NCBI GenBank assembly: GCA_031826515.1
Contig: CP134536.1
Location: 2,486,501 to 2,550,500 of the forward strand
Origin: Flavobacteriaceae bacterium HL-DH10
Lineage (GTDB): Bacteria > Bacteroidota > Bacteroidia > Flavobacteriales > Flavobacteriaceae
Reading direction: 5' to 3'
Length of the DNA: 64,000 nucleotides
Under the pieces are notes generated by a model. That model was given only the letters and a program-made list of their open reading frames with translations. It was not told where the DNA came from and did no database searches. This document shows, in pieces, positions 1-7,831 of the stretch. Every line of letters starts with the position of its first letter. The first letter of the stretch is position 1. The translations under genes and the position numbers were made by a program.

Positions 1-399
1 CCATATATAGGCGTTATTATTGGGTCGTTATTACCTGCCATTATAGCTTTGGCAACAAAAGACTCTGCTTGGTATGCTTTTGGTGTTATTGCCGTTTTTG
101 GTTTTATTCAATTTTTAGAAGGTAATTTTATAACGCCCAAAATTACAGGGTCTAAAGTAAGTGTTAATGCCTTTGTTGTTATTACATCATTGGTTTTGTT
201 TTCAATGCTTTGGGGAATAACAGGTATGATTTTAGCATTGCCAATTACGGCAACTTTAAAAATATTATTTGATAATACATCAGGATACGAAGCTTATGGT
301 TTTCTTATAGGTGAGCCTATAGATAAACATTTACAAAGTAAAGCAAGGGGACGTTTAAAAAAATGGAAAAGTATTAGAAAAACTAAAAATGACGCCTAA
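1..399 (+). CDS. AI-2E family transporter (UPF0118/PerM-like), C-terminal part
   Basis: The reading frame is open from the first base, so this is the 3' end of a gene that begins outside the window. The 132 visible residues contain the PYIG motif followed by a hydrophobic helix, a second helix near FGFIQFLEG, the NFITPKI signature and a last membrane helix (FSMLWGITGMILALPITATL), then a basic tail. This order is typical of the C-terminal half of AI-2E/PerM family permeases, multi-pass inner-membrane exporters of small molecules. An internal TTG at 49 could be mistaken for a start but has no support. The substrate cannot be read from the sequence. Identity as a family member is quite sure. Confidence 0.85.
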   Translation, partial: PYIGVIIGSLLPAIIALATKDSAWYAFGVIAVFGFIQFLEGNFITPKITGSKVSVNAFVVITSLVLFSMLWGITGMILALPITATLKILFDNTSGYEAYGFLIGEPIDKHLQSKARGRLKKWKSIRKTKNDA

Positions 400-456
400 A
401 AATAAATTGAGGTTAAAACAAATTCCTTTCTTAACTTTACAATAATTATAATTTAT

Positions 457-1020
457 ATGATATTATTTATAAAGTTCGATTTTAATACTATTTGTAAAAA
501 AGTTTTAGAGACAAAACTTAACGAGCTTAACATAAAACACAAAATTGTGGCTTTTGGAGAAATAGAGTTGCTAGAAAAAGTGCCTTCAGAAACATACGAA
601 GCTTTAAATAATACTTTAATTGACTATGGTATCGAAATAGTTGAAAATCAAAAAAGTATTTTGGTTCAAAAAATAAAAGATGTTATTATTGATATGGTTT
701 TTAATGATGACTCTACAGTAAATGTTAAAAGTTCGGTGTATTTGTCAGAAAAATTAGGTCATAGCTACGGGTATCTTTCCAATTTATTTTCAGAGGTTAC
801 ATATACATCCATTGAAAATTTTATTATCATTCAAAAAATAGAATACACCAAACAACTTTTAATAACGACAGATTTAAGTTTAACCGAAATAGCTTTTAAG
901 CTTAATTATTCTAGTGTAGCTCACTTAAGTACCCAATTTAAAAATACAACTGGTATTACACCTTCTGCTTTTCAGCGTATAATTTCAAAAAGAAGAATCA
1001 TATCACAACAAAAAAACTAA
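457..1020 (+). CDS. AraC family transcriptional regulator
   Basis: A 187-residue protein. The C-terminal half (about residues 72-178) has the double helix-turn-helix layout of AraC/XylS regulators, with a typical second helix-turn-helix (LSLTEIAFKLNYSS, then HLSTQFKNTTGITPSAFQ). The N-terminal 70 residues are short and not a recognisable sugar-binding cupin, so the sensing part is reduced or different. It lies 10 bases before a receiver-domain gene and a histidine kinase gene in the same direction, so it may be the DNA-binding output of that signalling group, since the receiver protein has no output domain of its own. That link is inferred from gene order. Family assignment is firm, target genes unknown. 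Confidence 0.88.
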   Translation: MILFIKFDFNTICKKVLETKLNELNIKHKIVAFGEIELLEKVPSETYEALNNTLIDYGIEIVENQKSILVQKIKDVIIDMVFNDDSTVNVKSSVYLSEKLGHSYGYLSNLFSEVTYTSIENFIIIQKIEYTKQLLITTDLSLTEIAFKLNYSSVAHLSTQFKNTTGITPSAFQRIISKRRIISQQKN

Positions 1021-1030
1021 CTAATATTAT

Positions 1031-1477
1031 ATGCCAAACGACTATATACATATTATTCTTGCTGATGATGACGAGGATGATAGATTGTTTTTTACCGATG
1101 CTTTTGATGAGTTAAATATGAATACCAAGGTAAATACCTTTAACGATGGTATTGAACTTATGGAATATTTAAACGCTGATGATGTTATATTGCCAAATGT
1201 GCTTTTTTTAGATTTAAATATGCCTAAAAAGTCGGGGATAGAATGCTTAAATGAAATTAAAGCCAATAGCAAAATGTCTGATATTGCCATTGCTATTTAT
1301 TCTACATCGGCATCAGAAGAAGATATAGAAGAAACCTTTGTGTTAGGGGCTAATATTTATATAAAAAAACCAAGTAGTTTTAAACAACTAAAAAAAGTGC
1401 TTTCAGAAGTTGTATCAATCAATTGGCAATACCATACTAACGGTTTAAACAAAGATAACTTTTTAATGAGATTGTAA
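1031..1477 (+). CDS. Single-domain response regulator (CheY/Rcp1-like)
   Basis: The 148 residues make up one receiver domain and nothing else. The acidic pocket is ADDDEDD at residues 11-17, the expected phospho-acceptor is Asp61 in LFLDLNMPKKSG, and the conserved lysine lies in IYIKKP near residue 113. The form resembles Rcp1-type regulators that partner with phytochrome-like or PAS-containing kinases and act through protein contacts. The stop codon overlaps the start of the histidine kinase gene (TAATG), which suggests translational coupling and a cognate pair. The upstream AraC protein is a possible downstream partner. Confidence 0.92.
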   Translation: MPNDYIHIILADDDEDDRLFFTDAFDELNMNTKVNTFNDGIELMEYLNADDVILPNVLFLDLNMPKKSGIECLNEIKANSKMSDIAIAIYSTSASEEDIEETFVLGANIYIKKPSSFKQLKKVLSEVVSINWQYHTNGLNKDNFLMRL

Positions 1478-3261
1478 TGTCAAAAAGATTATTTTCAAAA
1501 TCAGCTTTATTTTTAAAAATTATTTTTTTGGTTAGTGTATTTCTTGTCCTTTTAATAAGTGGTTTTACATATAAGCACATTTCTAATTTAACAAATTCTA
1601 CAAAACTGGTAGTAACCACTTATAAAGTTAATGTTGAGTTAGAACAGGTTATTTCATATTTAAAAGATGCCGAGAATGGTCATAGAAATTATATTTTAAC
1701 CAAAGATACGACGCACTTAGAGCCCTATTTGTCTGCTAGAGAAAAAGTTAATGTCTCTTTTGCTGAATTGAAAGAAGTGGCAAACCAGAATGAAGTACAA
1801 AAAGAAAACTTACGTATATTAAGTAAATATATTGACAATCTATTTAATAATTTTACCCAAACGAATGCTTTTGTTGGAAACAATCTAACATTAACAGAAG
1901 AGTTTAAATCCAATTTTTTTGAAGAAAAAATAATAATGGATTCTATTAGGCAAAAAGTAAATGAGATGATTGATCTTGAAAATAAACAGCTTAAAGAACG
2001 CCAAAAACAATATCAAAGTAATTTAGATTTTACACCTTTATTTTTATATTTAGTTTTGTTAGTTACGCTTGTGTTAATTATAATTTCATACAACAAAATA
2101 ACTAATGATTATAAAAACACCAAGTTAATAAACAATCAATTGTCCATATTTAAAGAGGCCGCTATTCAATTAGAAACTATTGGTAAACATGGTAATTGGG
2201 TATGGTATATTGATACAAATGTATTCACGTTTTCAGATAATTTATACCACGTATTAGGAGAAAAACCAGGAGCTTTTAAGTGTACTTTAGAGAATTTCAT
2301 GAGCTTTGTGCATCCAGATGATAAAGAAAAGCTAGCTGCTGCTGTAGATAGAATGATGAAAGAAGAAAACTTGCCTTTTACATACTTCAGAATCATTACA
2401 AAAGATGACGCCATAAAGCACATTAAAGCTTATGGTAAACTACTTGTAAGTGCCGATGGCGAAAAACGAATTGTTGGAAATATTACTGATATTTCTGATG
2501 AGGTTGAAAGTTATTTAGTTCTAGGTGAACGTAATTTAGAACTAGAAAAAAATAATGCTGAACTTTCAGAATTTAATTATGTTGCTAGTCATGACTTGCA
2601 AGAACCCTTACGGAAAATACAAACCTTTATATCTAGATTAGAAGACAAAGAAGCAAAAAAATTTTCGGCTTCAGGTATTCAATACCTCGAGCGTATTAAT
2701 ATAGCAGCTACTAGAATGCGCTTGTTAATTGATGATTTACTTCAGTTTTCTAGAACCAATAAGCCTGATAAAGAGTTTGTCTCAACTAATTTGAATGAAC
2801 TTTTAGAACAGGCAAAGCAAGATGTAGCAGAAACTATTTTAGAAAAAGAAGCAACTATTACAAGCGATTTGCTGCCAACAGTATCGGTAATACCATTTCA
2901 AATTCATCAGTTATTCTTAAACTTACTAAGTAATTCATTAAAATATTGCAAAGAAAAAGTCCCTCCAAATATTAAAATAGAATATTCAAAAGTTAGTTCA
3001 AAGAACGATGTAAATTTGATTAATGTACCTAAAGGGGAGTTTCATAAAATCATCTTTTCTGATAACGGTATTGGATTCGAACAAAAATATGGCGATCAAA
3101 TATTCGAATTATTCAGTAGGCTACATAACAAAGAAAATTATTCTGGTACAGGAGTAGGACTTTCTATTTGTAAAAAAACTGTAGATAACCATGATGGAAT
3201 TATAATGGCTTTTGGAAAACCTCAAGAGGGAGCTGTTTTTACAATTTATCTTCCTGCGTAA
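1477..3261 (+). CDS. Membrane sensor histidine kinase with CHASE3 and PAS domains
   Basis: 594 residues. A membrane helix at about 13-35 and another at about 187-205 bracket an extracytoplasmic helical CHASE3-type sensor containing the ENGHRNYILT motif. A PAS_3-like fold follows (about 230-340), then a dimerisation/phosphoacceptor domain with the H box NYVASHDLQEPLRKI (His372) and an HATPase domain with the N box NLLSNSLKY and G boxes FSDNGIGF and GTGVGLSICKK. It should autophosphorylate and pass phosphate to the receiver protein whose gene overlaps its start. The CHASE3 ligand is unknown. A strong terminator follows, closing the three-gene operon before the envelope gene cluster. Confidence 0.93.
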   Translation: MSKRLFSKSALFLKIIFLVSVFLVLLISGFTYKHISNLTNSTKLVVTTYKVNVELEQVISYLKDAENGHRNYILTKDTTHLEPYLSAREKVNVSFAELKEVANQNEVQKENLRILSKYIDNLFNNFTQTNAFVGNNLTLTEEFKSNFFEEKIIMDSIRQKVNEMIDLENKQLKERQKQYQSNLDFTPLFLYLVLLVTLVLIIISYNKITNDYKNTKLINNQLSIFKEAAIQLETIGKHGNWVWYIDTNVFTFSDNLYHVLGEKPGAFKCTLENFMSFVHPDDKEKLAAAVDRMMKEENLPFTYFRIITKDDAIKHIKAYGKLLVSADGEKRIVGNITDISDEVESYLVLGERNLELEKNNAELSEFNYVASHDLQEPLRKIQTFISRLEDKEAKKFSASGIQYLERINIAATRMRLLIDDLLQFSRTNKPDKEFVSTNLNELLEQAKQDVAETILEKEATITSDLLPTVSVIPFQIHQLFLNLLSNSLKYCKEKVPPNIKIEYSKVSSKNDVNLINVPKGEFHKIIFSDNGIGFEQKYGDQIFELFSRLHNKENYSGTGVGLSICKKTVDNHDGIIMAFGKPQEGAVFTIYLPA

Positions 3262-3291
3262 GTTTTCTTTTTATCAATCTAAACATATTTT

Positions 3292-3330
3292 AATAAGCTC
3301 TAAAGTAAAATACTTTAGAGCTTATTTTTT
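3292..3330 (+). terminator. Rho-independent terminator after the histidine kinase gene
   Basis: A perfect 16-bp stem (3292-3307 with 3311-3326) closes on an AAA loop and runs directly into a run of T. It sits about 30 bases after the kinase stop codon and separates the two-component operon from the downstream small envelope genes. The stem is palindromic and flanked by A and T runs, so it could act in both directions, but no minus-strand gene needs it here. Confidence 0.85.
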
Positions 3331-3445
3331 ATGATTAAAGTTTGTTTTCTTACCATTTGTTGAAATTCTATAACAAAAGCTAAAAATGCTGTAACATGAA
3401 AACCTTGTACTGGTTGCATCTTTGTAATGTAGAAAATAACAGAAA

Positions 3446-4033
3446 GTGAAATTAAATAAAAACATAAAAAAGTATTTAGCACTCTCACTAATAACAATAG
3501 GTGTTAGTATTGTTTCCTGTGATTTAGATAAACATAAAAAAGACACATACTTGTTTAATCCTGATCTTAAAAAAGAAAAAATTAAAACCAATATAGAAGA
3601 AGGAAAAGTATTGTCGGAAGTAACAATATTAAATGAAACAATTTTAAAGCTAAGCGAATTGGCTCTAACAGAAAGTGGTGAGTATAATATCTATACTATA
3701 GCTAATAAGCTAAAAAAAGATAATACAGAGATAAAGAATTCTATAATCGAATTGGCTAAAGCAAAACTAATAATACTGCCAAATGGATTTAATAAAGCAG
3801 ATGTTAATAGACTATTATTAGTTGATGAAGATGGTTTTTCTAAAGCTTATTTAGGTAGAACTGGCAAACTTTTAGAAAGAGAAATTGCTCGGTTAGAATA
3901 TCTGTCTAGTATAACAAATGATTTAGATTTTAAAGTATTTATAGTTAAGTCTTTAACGCGTTTGAATCATGATTTAGATCAACTCAATAAAAAAACAATA
4001 AAATTATTAACAATTAAAAATTCAATATTATGA
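3446..4033 (+). CDS. Putative lipoprotein, first gene of a small-envelope-protein cluster
   Basis: 195 residues starting at a GTG codon. The N-terminus is a lipoprotein signal peptide: basic start, hydrophobic core, then VSIVSC with Cys25 as the lipidation site. The mature part is alpha-helical, charged and rich in Leu, Lys and Glu, with no catalytic motif that I recognise. It weakly resembles the helical DUF4142-type envelope proteins in length and composition, but I cannot assign it to that family. Its stop overlaps the start of the lmo0937-like gene by four bases (ATGA), implying one transcript with the following stress-type genes. Function unknown. Confidence 0.7.
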   Translation: MKLNKNIKKYLALSLITIGVSIVSCDLDKHKKDTYLFNPDLKKEKIKTNIEEGKVLSEVTILNETILKLSELALTESGEYNIYTIANKLKKDNTEIKNSIIELAKAKLIILPNGFNKADVNRLLLVDEDGFSKAYLGRTGKLLEREIARLEYLSSITNDLDFKVFIVKSLTRLNHDLDQLNKKTIKLLTIKNSIL

Positions 4034-4182
4034 GAAGTTTATTATACATAATAGCAGTAGTACTTGTAATTGGTTGGGCTTTAGGGTTCTTTGTTTATAG
4101 TGCTGGAGGGTTAATCCATATTTTATTAGTAATTGCTGTAATAGCTATTTTATTAAGATTAATAGGAGGTAAAGGTGTGTAA
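4030..4182 (+). CDS. lmo0937 family small membrane protein
   Basis: A 50-residue reading frame. It starts MRSLLYIIAVVLVIGWALG, has a turn with Gly-Gly, then a second hydrophobic stretch (LIHILLVIAVIAILLRL) and ends in GGKGV. This two-helix pattern with the central GGLIHILLV segment is the signature of the lmo0937 family (DUF5670), tiny inner-membrane proteins found in many bacteria, often near stress genes. The start overlaps the upstream lipoprotein stop by four bases, typical of translational coupling. The molecular role is not known. Confidence 0.85.
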   Translation: MRSLLYIIAVVLVIGWALGFFVYSAGGLIHILLVIAVIAILLRLIGGKGV

Positions 4183-4258
4183 TTTAAACACAAATTTAAA
4201 ATAACAAAACACCATCATACAAATGATGGGGAATTATAAATTAAAAAAAAACAAACTT

Positions 4259-4519
4259 ATGAAATCAAATGTATTAGGAGTATTAGCAGGAATTGCTACA
4301 GGAGCTGTTTTAGGTGTATTATTTGCACCAGATAAAGGGTCTAAAACAAGAAAAAAAATTCAAAAAAAAACAATAGAAGCTAAAGACACTTTAAAAGAAG
4401 AGTTTGATGATTTTTTAGATACCGTATCAGAAAAATACGATTCAGCAATTAAAAATGGGGAAGAAATTCTTGAAAAAGGAAAAAGTGAAGTTAAGAAAGC
4501 AGTGAATTCTAAAAGTTAA
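4259..4519 (+). CDS. YtxH domain-containing protein
   Basis: 86 residues from the ATG at 4259. A longer in-frame ATG at 4223 adds 12 lysine-rich residues that look untranslated, because YtxH proteins normally start just before the membrane helix. The N-terminal helix is small and Gly/Ala-rich (LGVLAGIATGAVLGVLFAP) and is followed by the DKGSKTRKKI motif and a long amphipathic, charged helix. YtxH proteins are general-stress membrane proteins in several phyla. Three bases separate it from the holin-like gene. Exact function unknown, family firm. Confidence 0.9.
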   Translation: MKSNVLGVLAGIATGAVLGVLFAPDKGSKTRKKIQKKTIEAKDTLKEEFDDFLDTVSEKYDSAIKNGEEILEKGKSEVKKAVNSKS

Positions 4520-4522
4520 AAA

Positions 4523-4927
4523 ATGGACAGCACCACAAACATGGCGAAAAGTGTAGAAAAGCTTTATGAAAAGGCGAAAAAGTATACAGAAACTAGTGCA
4601 GAATTACTTGCTCTAAACACTGTTGATAAAACAGCCGATGTGCTTTCGTCTTTAACATTCATAGTGCTTCTTGTTATAGTTGTTGCCATGTTTACACTGT
4701 TTATTAACGTGGGTTTAAGTTTGTTTTTAGGCAGTTTATTAAACGCGTATTATTTAGGGTTTTTTATAGTGTCTGCATTCTATTTAGTGGTGGCTTTAAT
4801 TCTTTATGTATATAAAGATAAATTAATAAAAACACCTGTTGCTAATTTAATCATCGAGAAATTATTGAAATCTAAAAATTCAGCTTCTAAGGTTTTTGAT
4901 TCACTTAAAGAAGGAGAACATGATTAA
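4523..4927 (+). CDS. Phage-holin-superfamily (Holin-X type) membrane protein
   Basis: 134 residues. A charged amphipathic N-terminus of about 45 residues precedes two hydrophobic hairpin helices (about residues 47-75 and 82-105), then a charged tail. This is the layout of the Holin-X-type family (Phage_holin_3_6), which despite its name is common on chromosomes next to YtxH genes and away from phages. There are no lysis or other phage genes here, so a role in envelope stress is likelier than lysis. The 3' end overlaps the next gene by eight bases. Confidence 0.82.
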   Translation: MDSTTNMAKSVEKLYEKAKKYTETSAELLALNTVDKTADVLSSLTFIVLLVIVVAMFTLFINVGLSLFLGSLLNAYYLGFFIVSAFYLVVALILYVYKDKLIKTPVANLIIEKLLKSKNSASKVFDSLKEGEHD

Positions 4928-5267
4928 GCATAAAAACCAAATAGAAATTTTAAAAGCAAATATGTTGCTTATTGAAGACAGAAGACAGAAGGAGTATGAA
5001 GATTTAAAACATCAATTTCACGAAACTTCCGAAAGTTTTAGACCTATTAATATACTCAATCAAACAGTAAAAGATTTCGGAAAGTTACCAGATATAAAAA
5101 CAAGTCTTTTTATAACCATACTAAGTATTACTGGAGGTTATTTTTCAAAAAAAATATTGGTAGGTAAATCTAATTCTTTATTCAAGAAAATTTCAGGACA
5201 TCTTTTACAATATACTATAACCAATTTTATTTCAAAAAAAGTAAGCACAGATAAAGAAGAAGAATAG
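4920..5267 (+). CDS. Conserved hypothetical protein of the YtxH/holin stress cluster
   Basis: 115 residues using the ATG at 4920. A non-ATG start at 4896 is possible in frame but lies inside the upstream gene. A purine-rich AAGGAGAA sequence lies just upstream. The first 45 residues form a charged helix, followed by a mildly hydrophobic segment (SLFITILSITGGYFSKKIL) that may associate with the membrane, then a second amphipathic segment and an acidic end. I do not recognise the family. Its overlap with the holin-like gene and position behind YtxH suggest that the three products work together in the membrane. Confidence 0.7.
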   Translation: MIKHKNQIEILKANMLLIEDRRQKEYEDLKHQFHETSESFRPINILNQTVKDFGKLPDIKTSLFITILSITGGYFSKKILVGKSNSLFKKISGHLLQYTITNFISKKVSTDKEEE

Positions 5268-5290
5268 AAATTAACTAAAAATTCAAAAAT

Positions 5291-5947
5291 ATGAAAACAT
5301 TAAAATTAATATTTTTTGCAACATCTATAATATTTGTAGCATGCAATGATAGCCAAAAAGAAATGGCTCAAAAAAAAGTAACGGGTTATGAGAATTATGT
5401 AGATTCTATAAGCGGTGTAGCAGCAGATAAAGCTTATGAGAACTGGGAGAATATTGAGATAGCATTTAAAGAAAAGAAAACAGAAACACACAATGCTATA
5501 GTGACTCTTAAAGAACATTCAGATTTACAAAATGCTATAGACGAATCTACTTTGAAATACGAAACATTTAAAGCAGAAGTTATTGCTAATCATGAAAGAA
5601 TGGAAATAGAAAAATCTAAAAACATGATGCGTAAATCTTTGCTAGGCACTAGCTATGATGATGGTGATATGAAATTCACATGGGTTAATAAAGATAACAT
5701 TTTAAGTGTTTACCAAAACTTTGTTGATACGGTTGATAAGAATAAAGATTCTTATTCTCGCGAAGATTGGGATGAAATTAAAATGCTATATGAAGCTATA
5801 GATACAAGAAAAAATACTGTTGAGAAGGAAGGTTTAACAAGCTCTGATAACAGAAAAATAGCAGGTTTGAAATTGAAATTTGCACCCATGTACACTATTA
5901 ATAGAATGGGCGCTAAATCAGAAGAAAATGCAAAAGCAAAAATATAA
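5291..5947 (+). CDS. Putative lipoprotein, helical, unknown function
   Basis: 218 residues. The signal peptide ends in the lipobox IFVAC (Cys18). The mature protein is long, charged and helical, with many Glu and Lys and no recognised catalytic residues. Two segments look repetitive in spacing (around residues 50-110 and 125-190), suggesting a helical bundle. It is the fifth gene of the envelope cluster, 23 bases after the previous gene. Localisation as a lipoprotein is quite sure, function unknown. Confidence 0.72.
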   Translation: MKTLKLIFFATSIIFVACNDSQKEMAQKKVTGYENYVDSISGVAADKAYENWENIEIAFKEKKTETHNAIVTLKEHSDLQNAIDESTLKYETFKAEVIANHERMEIEKSKNMMRKSLLGTSYDDGDMKFTWVNKDNILSVYQNFVDTVDKNKDSYSREDWDEIKMLYEAIDTRKNTVEKEGLTSSDNRKIAGLKLKFAPMYTINRMGAKSEENAKAKI

Positions 5948-5981
5948 GTATTAGTCTATATAAACAAAAAAATAAAAATAA

Positions 5982-6473
5982 ATGAAAACATATTTAATTA
6001 CAGGTATTTTAGTATTAATTGCTAGTGTATCAATGGAAGCACAGGATATCTCTAAAAATGCATTAGGATTACGATTGGGAGATAATGATGGCTTTGGAGG
6101 AGAAATTTCATACCAAAGAGGCTTGAATGAAAATAAAAGATTGGAGTTTGACCTTGGTTGGAGAGATGGTAAAAACTACGACGGTTTTAAACTTGCAGGT
6201 TTACATCAATGGGTTTGGAATATTGATAACGGTTTTAATTGGTATGCTGGTGTTGGTGGTGGTTTAGGGTCATTTAGTTTTAACAATAATAATGGTAATG
6301 TTTATACAGATACGTTTGTCTTTGCAGCAGGTGACATTGGTATCGAATATAATTTTGATATTCCATTATTACTGTCCCTAGACTTTAGACCCGAAATAGG
6401 TTTTGGAGATGAAAACTATGATAATAATGACCTAGATTTTGATATAGCTTTAGGTATTAGATATCAATTTTAA
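5982..6473 (+). CDS. Small outer-membrane beta-barrel-like protein
   Basis: 163 residues. A cleavable signal peptide (about residues 1-20, ending near SMEAQ) is followed by alternating polar and aromatic strands rich in Gly, Asp, Asn, Tyr and Trp. It ends in GIRYQF, a terminal aromatic residue typical of outer-membrane barrels. The length suits an eight-stranded barrel. The mid part (GVGGGLGSFSF) matches the glycine-rich turns seen in porin-like small barrels. It belongs to the same-direction stress-type cluster. No catalytic or receptor function can be seen. Confidence 0.72.
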   Translation: MKTYLITGILVLIASVSMEAQDISKNALGLRLGDNDGFGGEISYQRGLNENKRLEFDLGWRDGKNYDGFKLAGLHQWVWNIDNGFNWYAGVGGGLGSFSFNNNNGNVYTDTFVFAAGDIGIEYNFDIPLLLSLDFRPEIGFGDENYDNNDLDFDIALGIRYQF

Positions 6474-6568
6474 ATATAATAAACATTAAAATTATAAATA
6501 AAGAAGCTTACAGAATCTAAATAAAGAAACAGTAAGTAATATTAATTAACTTTAAAAAAGCATAAATT

Positions 6569-6730
6569 ATGTTACGATGGGCAATCACATTTATTATAAT
6601 TGCATTAATTGCTGGGGTTCTAGGATTCGGCGGTATTGCAGGAGCTTCAGCAGGAATAGCTAAAATTCTATTCTTTATATTTTTAGTGCTTTTTATACTA
6701 TCGCTTATAAAAGGTGGCATTAAAAAATAA
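6569..6730 (+). CDS. DUF1328 / UPF0391 (YtjA-like) small membrane protein
   Basis: 53 residues. The sequence [20 protein letters not shown] followed by [19 protein letters not shown] is the hallmark of the UPF0391 family: a helix, the [13 protein letters not shown] loop, a second helix and a short basic tail. These proteins lie in the inner membrane and are widespread, often with stress-response genes. It is preceded by 95 non-coding bases and followed after 18 bases by a small lipoprotein gene. Family assignment is firm, function unknown. Confidence 0.88.
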   Translation: MLRWAITFIIIALIAGVLGFGGIAGASAGIAKILFFIFLVLFILSLIKGGIKK

Positions 6731-6748
6731 CTTAAAAAACAAAAACAG

Positions 6749-6913
6749 ATGAAAAAATTAGCATATACATTTTTATTATTACTTACAGCAAGTACTATTA
6801 TTACAAGTTGTAGAGATAAAAAAACAGCAGGAGAAAAAATAGAAGATGGTATTGAAGAGGTCGGGGATGGTATTGAAGACGCAGCAGATGAAGTTGAAGA
6901 CGCTATTGATTAG
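6749..6913 (+). CDS. Small acidic lipoprotein
   Basis: A 54-residue reading frame. The signal peptide ends in TIITSC (Cys21 predicted lipidated). The mature part of about 33 residues is very acidic and repetitive, with IEDGIEEV and GIEDAADEVED segments that suggest an approximate 7-residue amphipathic repeat. It is the last gene of the envelope cluster, directly followed by a terminator. The size and composition resemble entericidin-like mini-lipoproteins, but no homology can be claimed. Confidence 0.72.
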   Translation: MKKLAYTFLLLLTASTIITSCRDKKTAGEKIEDGIEEVGDGIEDAADEVEDAID

Positions 6914-6933
6914 TAAATAATAAAGTAATATTA

Positions 6934-6970
6934 AAACAAAGATGGTTTTTTCAAACCGTCTTTGTTTTTT
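6934..6970 (+). terminator. Rho-independent terminator closing the envelope cluster
   Basis: A 15-bp stem (6934-6948 with 6953-6967, one G-U pair) with a TTTC loop is followed by a T run. It lies 20 bases after the last small lipoprotein gene and marks the 3' end of the cluster that begins at 3446. From here to about 7200 I see only AT-rich DNA with no convincing gene. Confidence 0.85.
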
Positions 6971-7203
6971 GCTATAAGTATTAAACTAAACCTTCGTTAA
7001 AAAAAACAGAAAAAGTAGAAGTATAGTGTCTTTATAGGATTTTAACTTAGTGTTTTGTGTTTATTTGCATTTCTATTTTATGTGTTAAAATTACTGCTAA
7101 TGTTATATAGATGTTTTGTCTAAATAATGCCTAATTTTTTTTTGCAGTTTTAACTAAATTAAAATTACCATCATTTTTTTGAGTTATTTCTTAACTTTAA
7201 GAA

Positions 7204-7684
7204 TGAGCAGAAAAGTAGTTTTTAAGACCAGAAGCCAACGCCAATCGTTACACTTTTGTATGGGGCAAGTCCATAAAGACTAGCAAAGAACGTATCAAAA
7301 GGCAACTAAATGAGTTGTGGTCTTATGTTGAAAAGGTATATAAAGAAGAACAAAAAACGCCCAACCAAACACCGTTACCAATTCCAAAACTATACTGGAT
7401 GCCCACCCACTAAGAAGCCTCTGTCATAAATCAAAAACCAATCGTAATATAGAACGCAATTACAACCTAATACGCCTTAAGGCAAAAGCAAAAATATTAC
7501 GAACTAGCGCGCAAGGAATAGCAAACGCAAACAACGCTGTTGGGATGTTGAAGCTGTTTTTGGCAACATCAAGCAAAACATGAACTTTAAACGCTTTATG
7601 TTAATTGGAATCGATAAAGTAAATGTAGAAATAGGCTTAATTGCAATGGCGCACAACCTTAAAAAGTTTAGTTCAGCTATATAA
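7204..7684 (+). pseudogene. Degenerate IS1182-family transposase remnant
   Basis: Two pieces of one transposase survive in different frames. From 7225 the frame reads RPEANANRYTFVWGKSIKTS and on to ELWSYVEKVYKEEQ, which matches the EANANRYTFVWGK segment of IS1182 transposases, then stops after YWMPTH. Further on, NLIRLKAKAKILRTSAQGI and, after a frame change near 7530, RCWDVEAVFGNIKQNMNFKR with AHNLKKF match the family's C-terminus. The N-terminal about 130 residues and the central catalytic DDE region are missing, and several stops interrupt it, so it is inactive. Flanking inverted repeats were not identified. It lies between the envelope cluster and aspC. Confidence 0.85.
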
Positions 7685-7693
7685 GTCAAATGG

Positions 7694-7716
7694 GCCAATA
7701 ATTATTGGCTCTTTTT
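7694..7716 (+). terminator. Possible weak terminator after the transposase remnant
   Basis: A perfect 16-base palindrome (7694-7709, GCCAATAA and its complement) is followed by CTCTTTTT. It lies just after the transposase stop codon. The stem would have to open a few bases for a loop, leaving about six pairs, so terminator strength is doubtful. Confidence 0.4.
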
Positions 7717-7759
7717 AAATCCAAAAAAGCAATCCAACATCTATTATGGTCAAAACACA

Positions 7760-7794
7760 AAAAAGAAAATCGCCTAAAAATTGCTTTTTAGACG
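7760..7794 (-). terminator. Rho-independent terminator for the aminotransferase gene
   Basis: Read on the minus strand, a stem of about ten pairs (7785-7794 with 7771-7780, one G-U pair) closes on a GCAA tetraloop and is followed by a U-rich stretch. It lies about 40 bases downstream of the aminotransferase stop codon. Confidence 0.7.
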
Positions 7795-7831
7795 ACCTCT
7801 TTTAAATTAATATTTTTTTGTGTACTATAGA

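Noticed and set aside
4523-4927. Prophage remnant based on the holin-like gene
   Set aside because: No other phage gene nearby; the family is common on chromosomes next to YtxH.
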